Shown here piece by piece: positions 11,051 through 22,479 of a stretch of 64,000 nt of DNA. Both the position numbers and the translations under genes were made by a program. The notes under the pieces are model-generated. The model did no database searches. It was given only the letters and a program-made list of their open reading frames with translations, and was not told the DNA's origin. Position 1 is the stretch's first letter. Each line of letters begins with the position of its first letter. This DNA comes from Humulus lupulus (taxonomy: Eukaryota; Streptophyta; Magnoliopsida; Rosales; Cannabaceae). Location: the NCBI RefSeq assembly GCF_963169125.1, contig NC_084802.1, positions 18,104,896-18,168,895 of the forward strand, read 5' to 3'.

Positions 11051-11132
11051 TTGATTGGAGACTAGGCCCCTCGGGGCTTGAAAGTGCAACCTAAAATTCT
11101 TTTGAATGAGTTACCGGACCAAGGTGGAGATT

Positions 11133-11594
11133 TGTGAGTTATTGGTCCAGTCAACAACAATTTATAACAACTTCTTTATTAGTTGTTGCCAGCTATGTTA
11201 GTTAGCTCACATCTTGGTTTTATTGTTAGAAGCTGTTATGCTATAAATAACTTTAGTTGTTAATTCTCTTTATTCTAAGATTCACATTATTTTTCTTGTA
11301 AGAAACTTTGAGAGAGAATTCTTAAAAGCTGAGAGTTGTGAGTGTAGTATTCTTTGTAATCAAGTTTCAAGAAGAATCAATAAGAGAAAAGGTTGCCCAT
11401 GGACTAGTCTAATACCAAAATTTTTGGTATTAGGAAACCACATAAATCTCTGTGTACTGTCCTCGCTATTTTTTTGTTGTTGTTCTTTATGCTTTTCAGT
11501 TTATATCATTGTTCTCGATTGGTGATCATTACCTTCTAACATTGATTGTGTTATTCAATTTGTTTTGTGGTGATTTCTGTTCTTGATCCCAACA
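11133..11594 (+). repeat. 3' LTR of the copia element at 6664
   Basis: 462 bases, TG...CA, clearly similar to the 5' LTR over its whole length, with the TATA box at about 11239-11250. It keeps a segment of about 67 bases (about 11510-11577) that the 5' LTR has lost. It is followed directly by the target duplication CTTGA. Confidence 0.9.
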
Positions 11595-12337
11595 CTTGAG
11601 TTTGTAAGTTTTGGATTTAATTAGTTTGCATGAGTTTTTATTGAATTGGATTTGATTATGTAAAATATTGTTTGATATTTAAGCTTATTTCGGTTTTGCA
11701 AATTTAGTATTGTTTATATTATTTAAAAAAAATTATGTTTGTCAATAGCATAAAACCGATGCCTGTGAGAATATTAGTCTCTTTGACTCCAAAACTGATG
11801 CTAAAAGTATTCGCTTAAGTTATAAACTGACAAAAAAGAAGTATTTCTGGCAGTGACTCTGTAATGACCCAACTAATTCTAAGACTTTGGACCATTAAAA
11901 CTACTATACATAGACACTATTTTTTGAGAAAACATACATAAGAAACATTCACAACTTTATTAAAAACTCTAAGGTAAATGTTGAAATAATAAATTCGCAG
12001 TATGGGATCCCATTGTTTGAAAATAAAACATCACTTTAAACTTAAATGAATTTGTTACAAAACTAAGTGCGGAAAATACATAAAAACATAATCAAAAGAC
12101 AAAAATAACGTCGTCCTCGAATCGCTTACGCAGTCCATCGAATCCATTCTTCCTCAATACACAGGCCAAGCTACCATGAATCCTTCCGCCGCCATATCTA
12201 TTTTCCTGCATACATAAAAATAAAGGAATGAGCCTAATGTCCAGCAAGGAAAATTTACTAATAACATAAAACATATACATAAACTATATCATCAACATAT
12301 ACTATAAACATATGTCATATACTACAATGGCCATTAT

Positions 12338-12461
12338 ACTACTTGGGGCTTGTTAACTAAACAAGTCATATGCCCAATAAATTGGTGGGGCTTGCTAGCC
12401 AAGCAAGTCATATACCCATAATTTACTGGGGCTTGTTAGCTATACAAGTCATATGCCCAAG
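12338..12461. repeat. Tandem repeat, 3 copies of about 50 bases
   Basis: Three imperfect copies of a block with ggggcttg(t/c)tagcta..caagtcatatgccca, starting near 12342, 12386 and 12428, inside the solo LTR. Copies differ at scattered positions, as expected of old slippage products. Confidence 0.75.
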
Positions 12462-12485
12462 GTCTATAAACATACTATACATAAT

Positions 12486-12683
12486 GTAAACATAACATAA
12501 CATAAGATAACATAACATAAAATAACATAACATAACATAAGATAACATAGCATAAAATAACATAACATAACATAACATCACATAACATAACATAACATAA
12601 CATAACATAACATAACATAACACAACATAACATAACATAACATAACATAACATAACATATCATATCATATCATATCATATAAA
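12486..12683. repeat. (CATAA)n microsatellite with (CATAT)n tail
   Basis: About 35 near-perfect 5-base repeats of cataa, with catat variants at 12657-12680. It lies inside the solo LTR. The apparent reading frames of repeating Met-Leu-Cys-Tyr-Val on the minus strand are low-complexity artefacts. Confidence 0.95.
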
Positions 12684-13931
12684 CATAAATAATTCTATCC
12701 TATTTTCCTTACCAATACTGGGATATGAGAACAAGGATAGGATTTGGAACACTCCTAAAACCGACTATAAGAATGTGAGTATTTCTTAAGAAAGAGATGA
12801 TAAAGAAATGAGCTAAACCACCAAGATGAAACTTACCAAAAAGAAACCTTAAGTTTAAAGAACTTAAATACCTAACCAAGAATTGAAAATAATGAGTTAG
12901 GATTTGAGTAAAGAAAACTAAAGAATTAAACTGAAATGAACTTAAGATTAGGAATACCTTTGAATGTACTAGAACCGTGCTACACCTCCATATTGAAAAA
13001 CACACTATTTATCTTACTTCCCAAGTGTCTATAAAGCTTAAGATGATAAAGCTTATACCCCAACCCAAGTGCTTATCACTCTATAGTAAACCCAGCAGCT
13101 TGAAGGCTCTCAACACAGCTTGAAGAATGAGAGAAATGGCTGGGTACTATGTCCTATTTATAGAGTTCAAGGAGTGAACTACCTCCTTTTAGCTTGAATA
13201 AAAATAGTGAGTATTTATTGAAAAATATTTGAATATTCGTTCAGAAGCTGGTTAAGAGGTTGAAGAATAAAACAAGCTCAGTTTCAACAACGTTCGAAAA
13301 TATGGCCCTAGAGCCGATATATCGTCCATCATAGGCGATATATCGCCTGCCCTTATGTTCCGAGGGCTTGTCGTTTCATTTGTGCGAAGTTCACGTGTTT
13401 TTTGTATTCCCCGTGTGGCGATACATCGGCTCCTAGGTTGCGATATATCGACATACGTGAATATTTTAAACACGTAATTGCACATTTTCAGCATAATTGA
13501 ATTGATTAAGCAGGTTTGACTGAGTAATATGAGATTCCAGTAAGTTTTGGGAGGGTCTAGAGCTTCTAGAAACCTCTATTTTTCAATTAAATGCTTCAAT
13601 CCTCAAATAAACAAGGTTGTGAGAATTTTCATACTCTTAATAATCTTGGAAGATTCTAAAGCTTTCTTGAACTTTCTTTCTATTTAAACTATAGTCAAAT
13701 CCTTAAATAAACCTGCACACGACAAGTGTCATGTTCTTATTAATCCTATCTAAACCTTATAGTATAATAAATGACATCTTTATAATCAACTATATTAATC
13801 AAACCTTATGTTATAATTAATATTCTTAAACTATAGGTTAAACTTATAATTACTACCAGCTACTACTACAACTACTACTACTACTACTACTATCTAACTA
13901 GCTAAGTAATGTTCTGGGACTCTACAGACTC

Positions 13932-14935
13932 AGGGTATCAAATGAGTATATTCCTTTATTTTAAATTGTGATACACATAGATCATTTACATAAATAAAAT
14001 ATTTTTTCCTTCTATTTCCCTATGTTGTTTGTGTTCAATAATTGGTACTAGAGCCACATCAAGGTTAAAGACCTCATTAATAGAGAATTTCTTAGTGGTA
14101 TGAGTTGTTTGGAATGCTGTAAGTTTGTTAAGAACCAAAATTGTTTTGTTTAGTCAAAACTTTGCCAACATGATCAATGACTTGAGCCTCTGTAAGTAAA
14201 ATCTCCATTTACTCAAAATCAATACCAATTTTGAGAACACTGTAAGTGGGTTGAAGAGCAAGAGCTAGTGAGCACATTAAGACCTCAAGTCAAAGAAGTT
14301 CACGAGAAGAAGAGAAAATGCCTTCATTATGCTGCTTGGCTTGGACCTTTCTACTTGTGTCGAATACCCTAAGCTATTCCCTTAAAACAAAACCTCTTAT
14401 TTACCATTGCTTTTTAACCTGAGGAACTTAAATTTAAAATTATGGTAGAGCCTTTCCAGCACCCTGATCCTCCCTATACTGATAATGTAGGAGATGAAGA
14501 AGATGGGTCTCTTTTTCCCCACTTCGGACCTATGTTGAACCCAAATGTCGCACTCGAGCAACATAATGTCTTTGAGGCCGAATGATTAGTCTCAAATGTT
14601 ACTACCATGGAGCAGGTTAACTCGGTGCTCTGAAAACATGGCCACAAGCAATCTAAGGAATTATAATGTTGGCCAACTACTTGAGAGGTTCAGAGTTTTT
14701 TTCCCAGTGTTAACAAGGTTGGGGCTTGGAGCGATGAGCACAAGAAGACTAATGTCTTGCTCCCCCTCAAGCAATATTATAAAGACTTTACTGACTGAGT
14801 AAAGATTGCACCATTCCAGCTCCAAACAAACTCCTATCGCCTTTTGAGCTCGTGGTGTCGATCTCTTGTCCTTTTAACAAAAAACCTATTCTTATATATT
14901 ATTTGAACATGGATCTACAAAAATTCAGTGCCTTC
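13932..14935 (+). other. Retroelement leader remnant with PBS-like site
   Basis: No long open frame. At 14042-14055 the sequence ttggtactagagcc resembles the tRNA-iMet complement used as a primer-binding site by many plant copia elements, with two changes. The AT-rich DNA before it (13932-14040) would be the end of an LTR into which the CACTA element inserted. A short open frame starts with ATG at 14442 (MVEPFQHPDPPYT...) and ends after about 48 codons. I do not recognise it. Confidence 0.4.
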
Positions 14936-17014
14936 TCTTAATGACCCGACTTTTCTTAACTAGAATCACCAAAATACGACTATGACTTTCCAGAGTCCAT
15001 TAGACCCTTATGGTCAACTTTGGTAAAAAATTGACGTTAAGAATGAAATAACCTTCAAGAAAACTTTAGAAAATCATACATTAGAGTACTTTGAAATAAA
15101 ATAGTGTTTGGATGGGATCCCATAGTTTTAAAAACAAAACATAGTTAAACGTAACTTAAGAAATTGTTTGTGGTCGTATTGCCTTCTTTAAATAAAACTA
15201 GTAAACATAGAATTTATAAACTATTACTGGACTCAGCGGAAGACTTAAGAGAACCCTAACAACCCTGCAAGTCGGTTGTTTCACACTACGCATACTTCAG
15301 ACACATTGCACTGCTCATTAAGCTTTACCCTTACCTACACACATAGAGTAACTGATGAGCTACAAAGCTCAGTAAGGAAGCTAGCTACAACTTAAAAATG
15401 TGCTAACTAAACAACTTTGCATAATCGTAATGCACAACTGGAAACTGTAAACTGAGCAACACGTCTAGAACATTCATATAAGTAAAAGTATTGCGTAATA
15501 TACTAAGAACATATAACTGAGCCATCGATTTATCTCCGGGGTCATGATCCCCGTGTGGCCTCCACAGGCTAGAGAATAATTACCTCCTGTACCAAATGGG
15601 TACACTCCGCTAAACACACGATGACTTTACCGGCTTGGTGGCTAACCCCACTGTACGGCTGTATGGGACCCACCCTCACAAGGTTTTCCTTGGAAAACAC
15701 AAATACCTCACATATTGCATTCACGATAACTTTACTGAAATAAGTGCATTCAACCACGACAGATGTGCACTGTTATGCACATCCATCCATATAATCACAC
15801 ATATATAGCAACTAGAATTTAACTGGCAGCTACAAACATGCAAGCAATTCACTAAAATCACAAACAAGCTAAGTTACTCTTGGTGTATACTTCCTTACCT
15901 CTTGTCCTTAACGTTCGTGAATTATATCTTTGTGATTATTTCCTATCGCGTTTAGACCCTATAATCATATTGGGACAATATGTGATTTTAAATACATATA
16001 AGGGAATTTAAAATAAAAAACTGAAATTCCCGACCCTTGCCCAAACTCGATCTCTTGGGATAAATGACCATAATACCCCTCTCAAAATCCCTAACTCAAC
16101 TTAGAAAATTATTATTTCCAATAATAATTTTATCCTAGACTACATCCAAAATTTCAAGTCAAAACTCCAATTATTTCTTAAAATCCAATTTTCCGATGCT
16201 CGAGCACACTCCTTGATCTTAATACTTAAAATAGGTAATATTGTACTTCCTAAAATATTTTCTAAGTCCTTGAAAATAGTTTGTAGGTTCTAAGCCATCA
16301 AATATAAACTTTGGAACTAATTCCCGAGCCTAGAATTTTCTGGAAGCTTAAGTAATAATTTCTGAGCCTTGCTCATAAATTATTAAACTTGGATATTACT
16401 TAGATAAATTTTCTAACCCCGACTCTCAAAAATATCTTAGACTTTCGGGTACCTAATCCCGAGCCTCGCGAAAAAATTCTAAAGTTTTGGGACCAACTAC
16501 CATTTTGGTCCCTTTGGTTACCAATTAGTAACCCTCGATAACCAACTGAATGCATGCACACACATGCACGTGACCACCAAAGGTGGTCTTCTTCAAGAAC
16601 TAGTCGGCCTCCTTAGGCTCCCCCGAGCTTTCCTTGGACCCAAGGCTCCTTACCATGCCAGCCACAGTGTCACCCCCTACACCACTATGACCACCACTTC
16701 GGCCACCACTACCATCACCACCACCCACCGCCGACCATGGTGTTGCATCACATAACCGCCCCTACCAATCACTAACCACCACCAAAACATCCCAAACCTA
16801 AAGAGCTATCATATTAAACAATCCCCAACACCATAATGAGTGTTTCTAGTCCCAAAATGCTGATTAAAACCTTGCACAACATCCCAAAATTTATAACCAA
16901 TCCTAAGAAACGAAAATGAAACATCAGAACCGTAAAACTACAAAGGAAATGTATGGGTTTGTACCTCTTACTGTGCTTGGTTCTTGGTGGATTCTTCTTC
17001 TCTTTCCTTTTTTC
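14936..17014 (-). mobile_element. Left part (3' end) of a minus-strand gypsy-type LTR
   Basis: The plus strand starts tcttaatgacccgac, the reversed form of a ...GGGTCATTA LTR end. The order of landmarks matches the second half of the plus-strand LTR at 50392-53023: a splice-like ggtaag word, a block ending in a gtgcaggtaaag-like site (reversed near 15330), and a terminal gtcggttg block (reversed near 15265-15275). 15100-15190 resembles 12000-12060 of the other solo LTR. No gene is supported; the 63-codon frame at 16564-16755 is low-complexity. I infer that it is joined to 37579-38706 across the nested copia element. TSDs are not found. Confidence 0.5.
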
Positions 17015-17819
17015 TGTTGGGAAAACATATAAAGGATCTTGTTTATTTTCATGTAAATCTTATATTAAACAAACAAATATAAGAAAACCTAGAACATGTT
17101 TCTAAAATTGAATTCATACAGAGATAATGATAAGAACACTTACATTATTGTGCAGCGGAATGATTGAGTCCTTCCTTCAGTTTCTCTAATCCTTGTATCC
17201 TTTCTGTCACAGGGTATCACCAAGAAACTGAACCGTTCTTCCATTTTCTTCACAGCCTTCCAAAGTATCCTTAGAATCACCTAGACTAGAGTGTGCAATT
17301 CTCAACACATGAGATAGATACAAAAAGAAGAAGAGAAAATAATATCGAGACTTAGAAAAGGACTTATGTTGTGGAGAGAATCTAAAACCTAGAGCATCAA
17401 GACTAGATCTTCTGACCTTCTAAAAAACTTGTCTCTCAAAAAACTAATTTCAACTCCCACTCAGCATTCTTTTAGAGGCTCAATTAGGTCATTTATTTAA
17501 TTAAAAAGTTAATAAAATAATAGCTAAAAATCAGCCCTAGGTCGAAATTCTCATGGGCTTTAGGCCCGTGAAATTTCTCATTTGATTATAAGCCCATTGG
17601 ACTTAAAATCAAGGCCTGTATTATTTTCTATTGATTTAATTAATTCAAATCCTTTATCAAATTAATTATTTATAATTTGAACCTTGATTTAAACTTATTT
17701 ATTATTTATTAATCCAGCAAAGTGATTGACTAAGTCAAAAATTGATTTCTATTCTTTTAATGATAATAAAGTGAGCTTACAAAGAAATTGAGTTTTAATT
17801 AGGGCATAAAACCCCAACA
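17015..17819 (-). repeat. 3' LTR of the minus-strand copia element
   Basis: 805 bases. On the minus strand it runs TGTTGGGG ... TCCCAACA. It is preceded on that strand by the polypurine tract gtgcaagtgggagaa (17820-17834), which fixes the boundary. It matches 25578-26285 closely and then lacks about 1 kb that the right LTR keeps, joining again at the agtgattgac(t/c)aagtc block near 17722. Confidence 0.85.
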
Positions 17820-17843
17820 TTCTCCCACTTGCACTAATTGAAA

Positions 17844-17930
17844 CTAATGCCTTAATTCTACTAATCTCATTTCTTTGATATGCTTATCAAATGTAGCTTT
17901 TGGCAATGTCTTCGTAAACGGATCTGCAAG
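17844..17930 (-). pseudogene. pol: Copia RNase H C-terminal remnant
   Basis: Reading leftwards from 17930 gives the typical copia pol ending ADPFTKTLPK, then a short tail ending in TAG at 17844-17846, ten bases before the polypurine tract. This is the genuine C-terminus of the minus-strand element. The RNase H body between here and the RT end (about 19365) is missing. Confidence 0.82.
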
Positions 17931-19363
17931 ATTAAAATATTTGTTATTTTAAACAAATTCAAAATAAGATTTTTGTTTAAATAATAATATTTTAATAATA
18001 TTAAAATATCTCATTATTTATTTAATATTTAAATAAATAAAATCGTGGAATCAAGAGACTAAGTCCATCTCTTATGCGTGTAGCACAGTGCCTGTGCACT
18101 GTGCCACACGTGTACCACATGCCTGTGCAGGCATGTGATTTTTCCCAATTTTTATTATTATTTAAATACCAAAAATCCCAAAAATAAATTAATTATATTT
18201 TTGTTAAATAAAATAATTATTTAATTCTTAATTAATTAATTACACATAATTAAACAATAATTATGTTTGATACATAGAAAAATATTTTACTTATCACATA
18301 AGTCCTTTTTGCCCATTTTTTGTATTTGCCTTTGACAGTGATTGTTTGAGCCATTTCAGGGACCATGGACCTATAACATTAAGCTCCAATAAATTGAAAC
18401 TAAATAATTAAACTCTTTAATTATAATAGTTAATTTATTAATTCTGATATTACTCCACTATAAATTCAGAATTGCACTCTTTATGTTATAGATATACTTT
18501 TACATAAATCTTTTTCTTAAGTCGTCCATTGATATAACCATCTTACAATAGTTCAACATTCTAATTAATTAATTCATAAATCAGAATGGGAGAATTACCA
18601 TTTAACCTTTCTAATTTACTTCTTATTCCTTAAGTACCATTAATTCACTAGTGAATAATTAATCTATAATCTAATTATAGATTTGAGCTCAAAATCATTC
18701 AGTTCTAGAATTAACCCTTAAGGGAACTAATATACGATTCGTTAGGAAAGATTAGATTCCATATTGTTGATACATGTTCCCAGCCATCCATGATATTAAA
18801 TCTCCAAAACAAAAGTCATTAGCCTCATTCTTTGAAGAGACCTTAACGAATGAATCAAAAGATTTAATAAACATGAACAGGAGTTCATGAACACTCAAGA
18901 TTTAGGTTGATCTATAAATGATCATCATTTATGATATGAATTACAAGTCTTTATTGTTAAATGGTTTTTGGATAAAGACTTTATTTCATATCGGTCCATG
19001 TCATATATAATCATATTATATAAAGCACCTTTACCGAGATGTCTTACCACATCAATAATCCGAATCTAGATTATTTGTATCATTATGATATTCAGTAAAC
19101 CGTACTTACAACTCCAATTAAAGAATTCCATAACTTTAATTTGTCGTTGTTGACTATTTTTATTCATTCACGTGATCTTAATTCTCTCGTACTAATACAA
19201 GATCACATCCTCAATAATGAATATAGAATTTTTCTGATATTTACAAAATTATTCAAACAATAATTTAACAATCTAAATATGACAATAATAATAAACCATT
19301 GTATTTATTTATTCACAAAAAAAAACAAATGTCTTTACATGCTTTTAGGACACACTCCTGACA
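17931..19363 (-). mobile_element. LTR-like segment replacing the RNase H core
   Basis: AT-rich, non-coding. On the minus strand it begins TGTCAGGAGTGTGTCC at 19363, a familiar plant LTR start. It shares landmarks (ggaccatgg(a/g)cctat near 18360 and agctccaata) with 36577-37578. The left end near 17931 has no clear TG/CA terminus or TSD, so this may be a truncated insertion accompanied by deletion of the RNase H coding. A short inverted-repeat cluster (cagtgcctgtgcactg) lies near 18089-18104. Confidence 0.5.
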
Positions 19364-20520
19364 TACACAACATAGCATACATCAGACTTCCAACTACAGA
19401 TGCATGAGAACTTTTGTCATTGCATCTTCCTCTTCAGGAGTCTAGGGAGACTGCTTCTTTGAAAGATGAATCCATGGCAAGACGGTAGACGTCCTTTCTT
19501 GGAATTTGTCATTGAGCAATGTTCAAGCATTTTTATCAATGTAAGCTGCTTGAGATATAGCTAAGAGTTTGTTCTTTCTATCCTTAATGATCTGGATACA
19601 TAGAACATAACTTGCTTCACCCAAGTCCTTCATCTGGAGTTGAGTGTTCAACTAATTATTCACATCTGACAATTTCTTAACATTGTTTCCAATGAGAAAG
19701 ATATCATCTACATAAAGAACCAGGAATAACACTATTTGATTTGCCTTTAGTTGGTAAACACAAGACTCATCAATATTTTATTCAATGCCATATATTTTGA
19801 TTTTCGATCAAACCTAAGGTTCCAGGAATGAGAAGCTTGCTTAAGTCCATAGATGGACCTATTCAACTTGCAAAATTTTCCTTCTTGTCCAGCTACTTTA
19901 AATCCTTCTCGCTGATCCATGTAAATTACTTCGTCAAGCATTCCATTAAGAAAAGTTTTCTTGACATCCATTTTCCAAATCTCATAGTCGAGAGCGGCAG
20001 CTATGGACAGGAGGATGAGAATGGACTTAAGCATGGCTACCGGACTAAAAGTTTCCTCATAGTCCACGCCTTCTCTTTGGGTATAACCCTTTGCCACTAA
20101 TCGAACTTTATAATTTTTTATCTTTCCATCAACGCCTCGCTTCTTGTAGATCCATTTGCACCTAATGGCCCTAAAGTCACTAGGTGTTTCCACAAGATCC
20201 CAGATAGAATTTGAGTACATGGACTTTCATGGCTTCGAGCCATAGTTCTTTTTCAGGGCTAGCCATTGCCTCTTTGAAAGATAGCAAATCATATTCACTA
20301 GTGTCACCAACAACCATATTGGTTTCACCATCCAAACCATAGCGAATTGGGTACCTAGAAATCTCCCACTACGACGAGGCTCTGTGACTGTTTGCTCAGG
20401 AACATTGGTACCTTCTTCATTTAAATCAACTTGCATCGGTTGGACATGAAGAGTGGGGATTTCATTATCAACTTGCGTTGATGACGATGGAGCACTGGTT
20501 GGAGTCGATTCTTCAACCAT
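19364..20520 (-). pseudogene. pol: Copia reverse transcriptase (minus strand)
   Basis: RT of the minus-strand element. Blocks from right to left are SNSIWDLVETP, CKWIYKKRG, RLVAKGYTQREGVDYEETFSPVA, MDVKKTFLNGML and KLNRSIYGLKQASHSWNLRF. The YVDD box is intact at 19703-19714 but in a different frame from the preceding block, and one stop follows near 19650. Coding ends in GSLMYAM near 19374, where the family would enter RNase H, then meets the LTR-like segment. The N-terminal linker includes PSGRFLGTQFA-like sequence near 20360. Confidence 0.87.
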
Positions 20521-20612
20521 CTCCTCTAAAACTACTTTGATGCGTGGTTTAAAGTTTGGACATAGTCATTTTTCAGAAAAGTAGCATTCGTAGAAGTAAA
20601 TACTTTATTTTT

Positions 20613-21741
20613 TTAATGACTATAGAAAAGTCCACCCCAAGTACCTTTAGGATAGCCAACAAACATGCAAACTTTGGTTCGCGGATCTAGCTTTCCTTCC
20701 TTTTCCCTCAGGACGTGGGCAGGACACCCCAAGATTCTATAATGGCGTAAACTAGGTTCACGACCATTCCAGCGTTCTAAAGGTGTTTTGGGGATTGATT
20801 TGGACGGCACGACATTGAGAATGTCGTTCGCAGTTTCAATTACATGTCCCCAGAACAAAGTTGATAGAGTTGAGTAACTAAGCATGCATCTAACCATTTC
20901 CAATAAAGTTCTATTTCGGGGAAGTAAGTTGTGATATAATCCTAAGTTCAGCTAAATGATCTTGGAATTGCACATCAAAATATTCTCCACCCCTATCAGA
21001 TCTTAAGATCTTTAACGTTTTACCTAATTGGTTCTGAGCCATCGATAGGAATTCTTGAAACTTTGAAAATGTTTCTGATTTCCTATGCATTAGTTAAAGA
21101 CATGAGTATCTAGAGTAATTATCAATGAAAGTGGCGAAATACTCAAAACCACCCCTGGCTTGTACATTCAAAGGTCCACAAACATCTAAATGCATAAGAC
21201 CAAGTGGTTCTTTGGCCCTATCACCCTTTGTAGAGAATGGACGCTTGGTCAGTTTGCCTTCTAGACAAGATTGACAGATAGGTAATTCACCTAAGGTGAG
21301 TTCCCTCAAAGGCCCATCCTTTGTAAGTCTTTGAATCCTATCATAGCCAATGTGACCTAGTCTCAAGTGCCATAAATACGTCATATTATCGTTATCGGTC
21401 TTTTGACGTTTATTGATCCTAGGTTTAGCTACTTTGAATAAATCATTATTAAGAGCGAGGGGTTTGTTAGGTCGCAGAATATGAAGCCTGTTTTCCAAAC
21501 ATGAAAAACACAATTGTGATCCATTGAAAGAAATAGATATATTAGAACTTGTGAAAGTCATAACAAATTGTTCTAATTGCAACATGGAAACTGAAATTAA
21601 ATTTATACTAAAATTCGGAATAAAAAATACATCTTTCAAGATTAAATTTTTATTTTTGAATTCCAGGTGAGTTTTTCCTCTAGCTTGGACCACAACGAAC
21701 GCTCCGTTCCCAACTCTAAGCTTTAAGTCACCTTCGTCCAC
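20613..21741 (-). pseudogene. pol: Copia GAG-pre-integrase and integrase (minus strand)
   Basis: Begins with LKLRVGNGAFVVV (protease C-terminal part), then the pre-integrase block LWHLRLGHIGYDRIQRL with CQSCLEGKLTKRPF, forming the HHCC zinc motif, then HLDVCGPLN and ATFIDNYSRYSC, where the usual DD is DN. Frame changes near 21094 and 20920 break the catalytic core. The C-terminal part (20613-20903) retains [18 protein letters not shown], the [13 protein letters not shown] block and KVCMFVGYPKGTWGG. It would insert cDNA into chromosomes. Confidence 0.87.
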
Positions 21742-21754
21742 CTCTTCCTATGAT

Positions 21755-22479
21755 TCAAGAAGCTTTATTTTTAGCTGCTAGAAACTTGGGGCAATCCTGT
21801 TTCCAATGCCCCTTCTTTTTGCAGTGAAAACACGTACTTTTACCTTTCTTGTTTTTCTTGTTCTTTCCCTTAGGCGTCTGTTCACTTGGTTGTGCACTCG
21901 TCTTTGCAACCTTTCCAGGTTTGGGGTTGTTGTTTTGTCCATCTTTCCTCTTTTTTCCAGCTTTTGAAGAAGATGTTTGGTTAGCTTCACCCTTCGCTGG
22001 ATCAGCAGCAACAATAGTAGTCATATTTTCTCCTCCGTTACTTGGTCCAGTCATGACAGACTCGAAAGTCTGAAACTTTTTCATGAGCTGCATCAGGCCA
22101 TAGTTGAGATATTCACAAACGTGTAGAGATGGTTCCATCTGAGCATTGGCATATTTCTTGGTGGCCTCAAAACGAGTCTGCACTGAACATGTCTTGGAGC
22201 TGATCCATGATTTCGTAGGCTGTCTCAACATTCTCCATCTTTGTCTTGAGCGTGTCGACCATACTAGTCAACATGTAGTACCTCTTGCCAACGCTCATAC
22301 TTATCCCTCACAGACTTGGTAGCTCCTTCAGCTAGAACTTCTGGGGATTCCTCAGTCATGACAAACTTGGAGTTGTCACCAATCAACACAATGTTGATGT
22401 TTTGCTTCCATTTAAGGAAGTTTTCTCCAATGAGTTTCTCCATCGATAGTTGAGAAAGGATGGGAGTAGGCACAACCAT
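21755..22479 (-). pseudogene. gag: Copia Gag (minus strand), with protease active site deleted
   Basis: The ATG at 22477-22479 starts MVVPTPILSQLSMEKL, then a LKWKQNINIVL block. A frameshift near 22250 leads to the second half with RFEATKKYANAQM. The knuckle CFHCKKKGHWKQDC (21791-21832) is complete. After KFLAAKNKAS the frame stops at once at 21755. In the plus-strand sister about 100 bases carrying the DxG site lie at this point; here they are absent and the sequence resumes at the ESWEEV-equivalent codons. Confidence 0.88.

Larger units (their letters stand above)
6664..11594 (+). mobile_element. Complete but degenerate Ty1-copia LTR retrotransposon
   Basis: Two LTRs (6664-7063 and 11133-11594) enclose gag-pol in copia order: Gag, protease, integrase, RT, RNase H. 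A perfect 5-bp target duplication CTTGA flanks it (6659-6663 and 11595-11599). The LTRs begin TGTGAG and end CCAACA. A purine-rich tract (aaggtggaga) sits just before the 3' LTR at about 11121-11130. It is inserted within the CACTA element. Coding is broken by numerous stops and a gag frameshift. Confidence 0.92.
5703..11855 (+). mobile_element. Non-autonomous CACTA (En/Spm-like) element, split by a copia insertion
   Basis: The left end starts CACTACAACAAC at 5703 and the right end finishes CTGGCAGTG at 11855. Reversed, the right end reads CACTGCCAG and shares subterminal blocks with the left: a TTTTTTGTC(G/A)GTTT block about 35 bases in, GCTATTGAC, and repeated GCAT(T/C)(G/A)GTTTT words. Such subterminal repeats are typical of CACTA elements. 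Without the copia element and its TSD copy it is about 1.2 kb and has no transposase. Flanking triplets are ACA (5700-5702) and ACT (11856-11858), so the expected 3-bp TSD is imperfect. A TC microsatellite lies at about 5930-5947. Confidence 0.72.
11860..13926 (-). mobile_element. Solo LTR, gypsy-type, with perfect TSD
   Basis: A 2067-base unit that starts TGTAATGACCC and ends GACTCTACA on the plus strand. It is flanked by perfect GACTC duplications at 11855-11859 and 13927-13931. No internal domain lies between the ends, so it is a solo LTR. Reversed it starts TGTAGAGTCCC and ends GGGTCATTACA. A TATA box (ctataaatag on the minus strand, 13154-13163) supports minus orientation. It contains a 3-copy tandem repeat, a (cataa)n microsatellite and palindromic gatatatcg words. 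Confidence 0.85.

Noticed and set aside
12423..12663. Minus-strand open frames of repeating Met-Leu-Cys-Tyr-Val
   Set aside because: They are translations of the (cataa)n microsatellite and have no gene context.
16564..16755. Thr/His-rich 63-codon frame
   Set aside because: It is a low-complexity (acc)n-like stretch in an LTR and has no family match.
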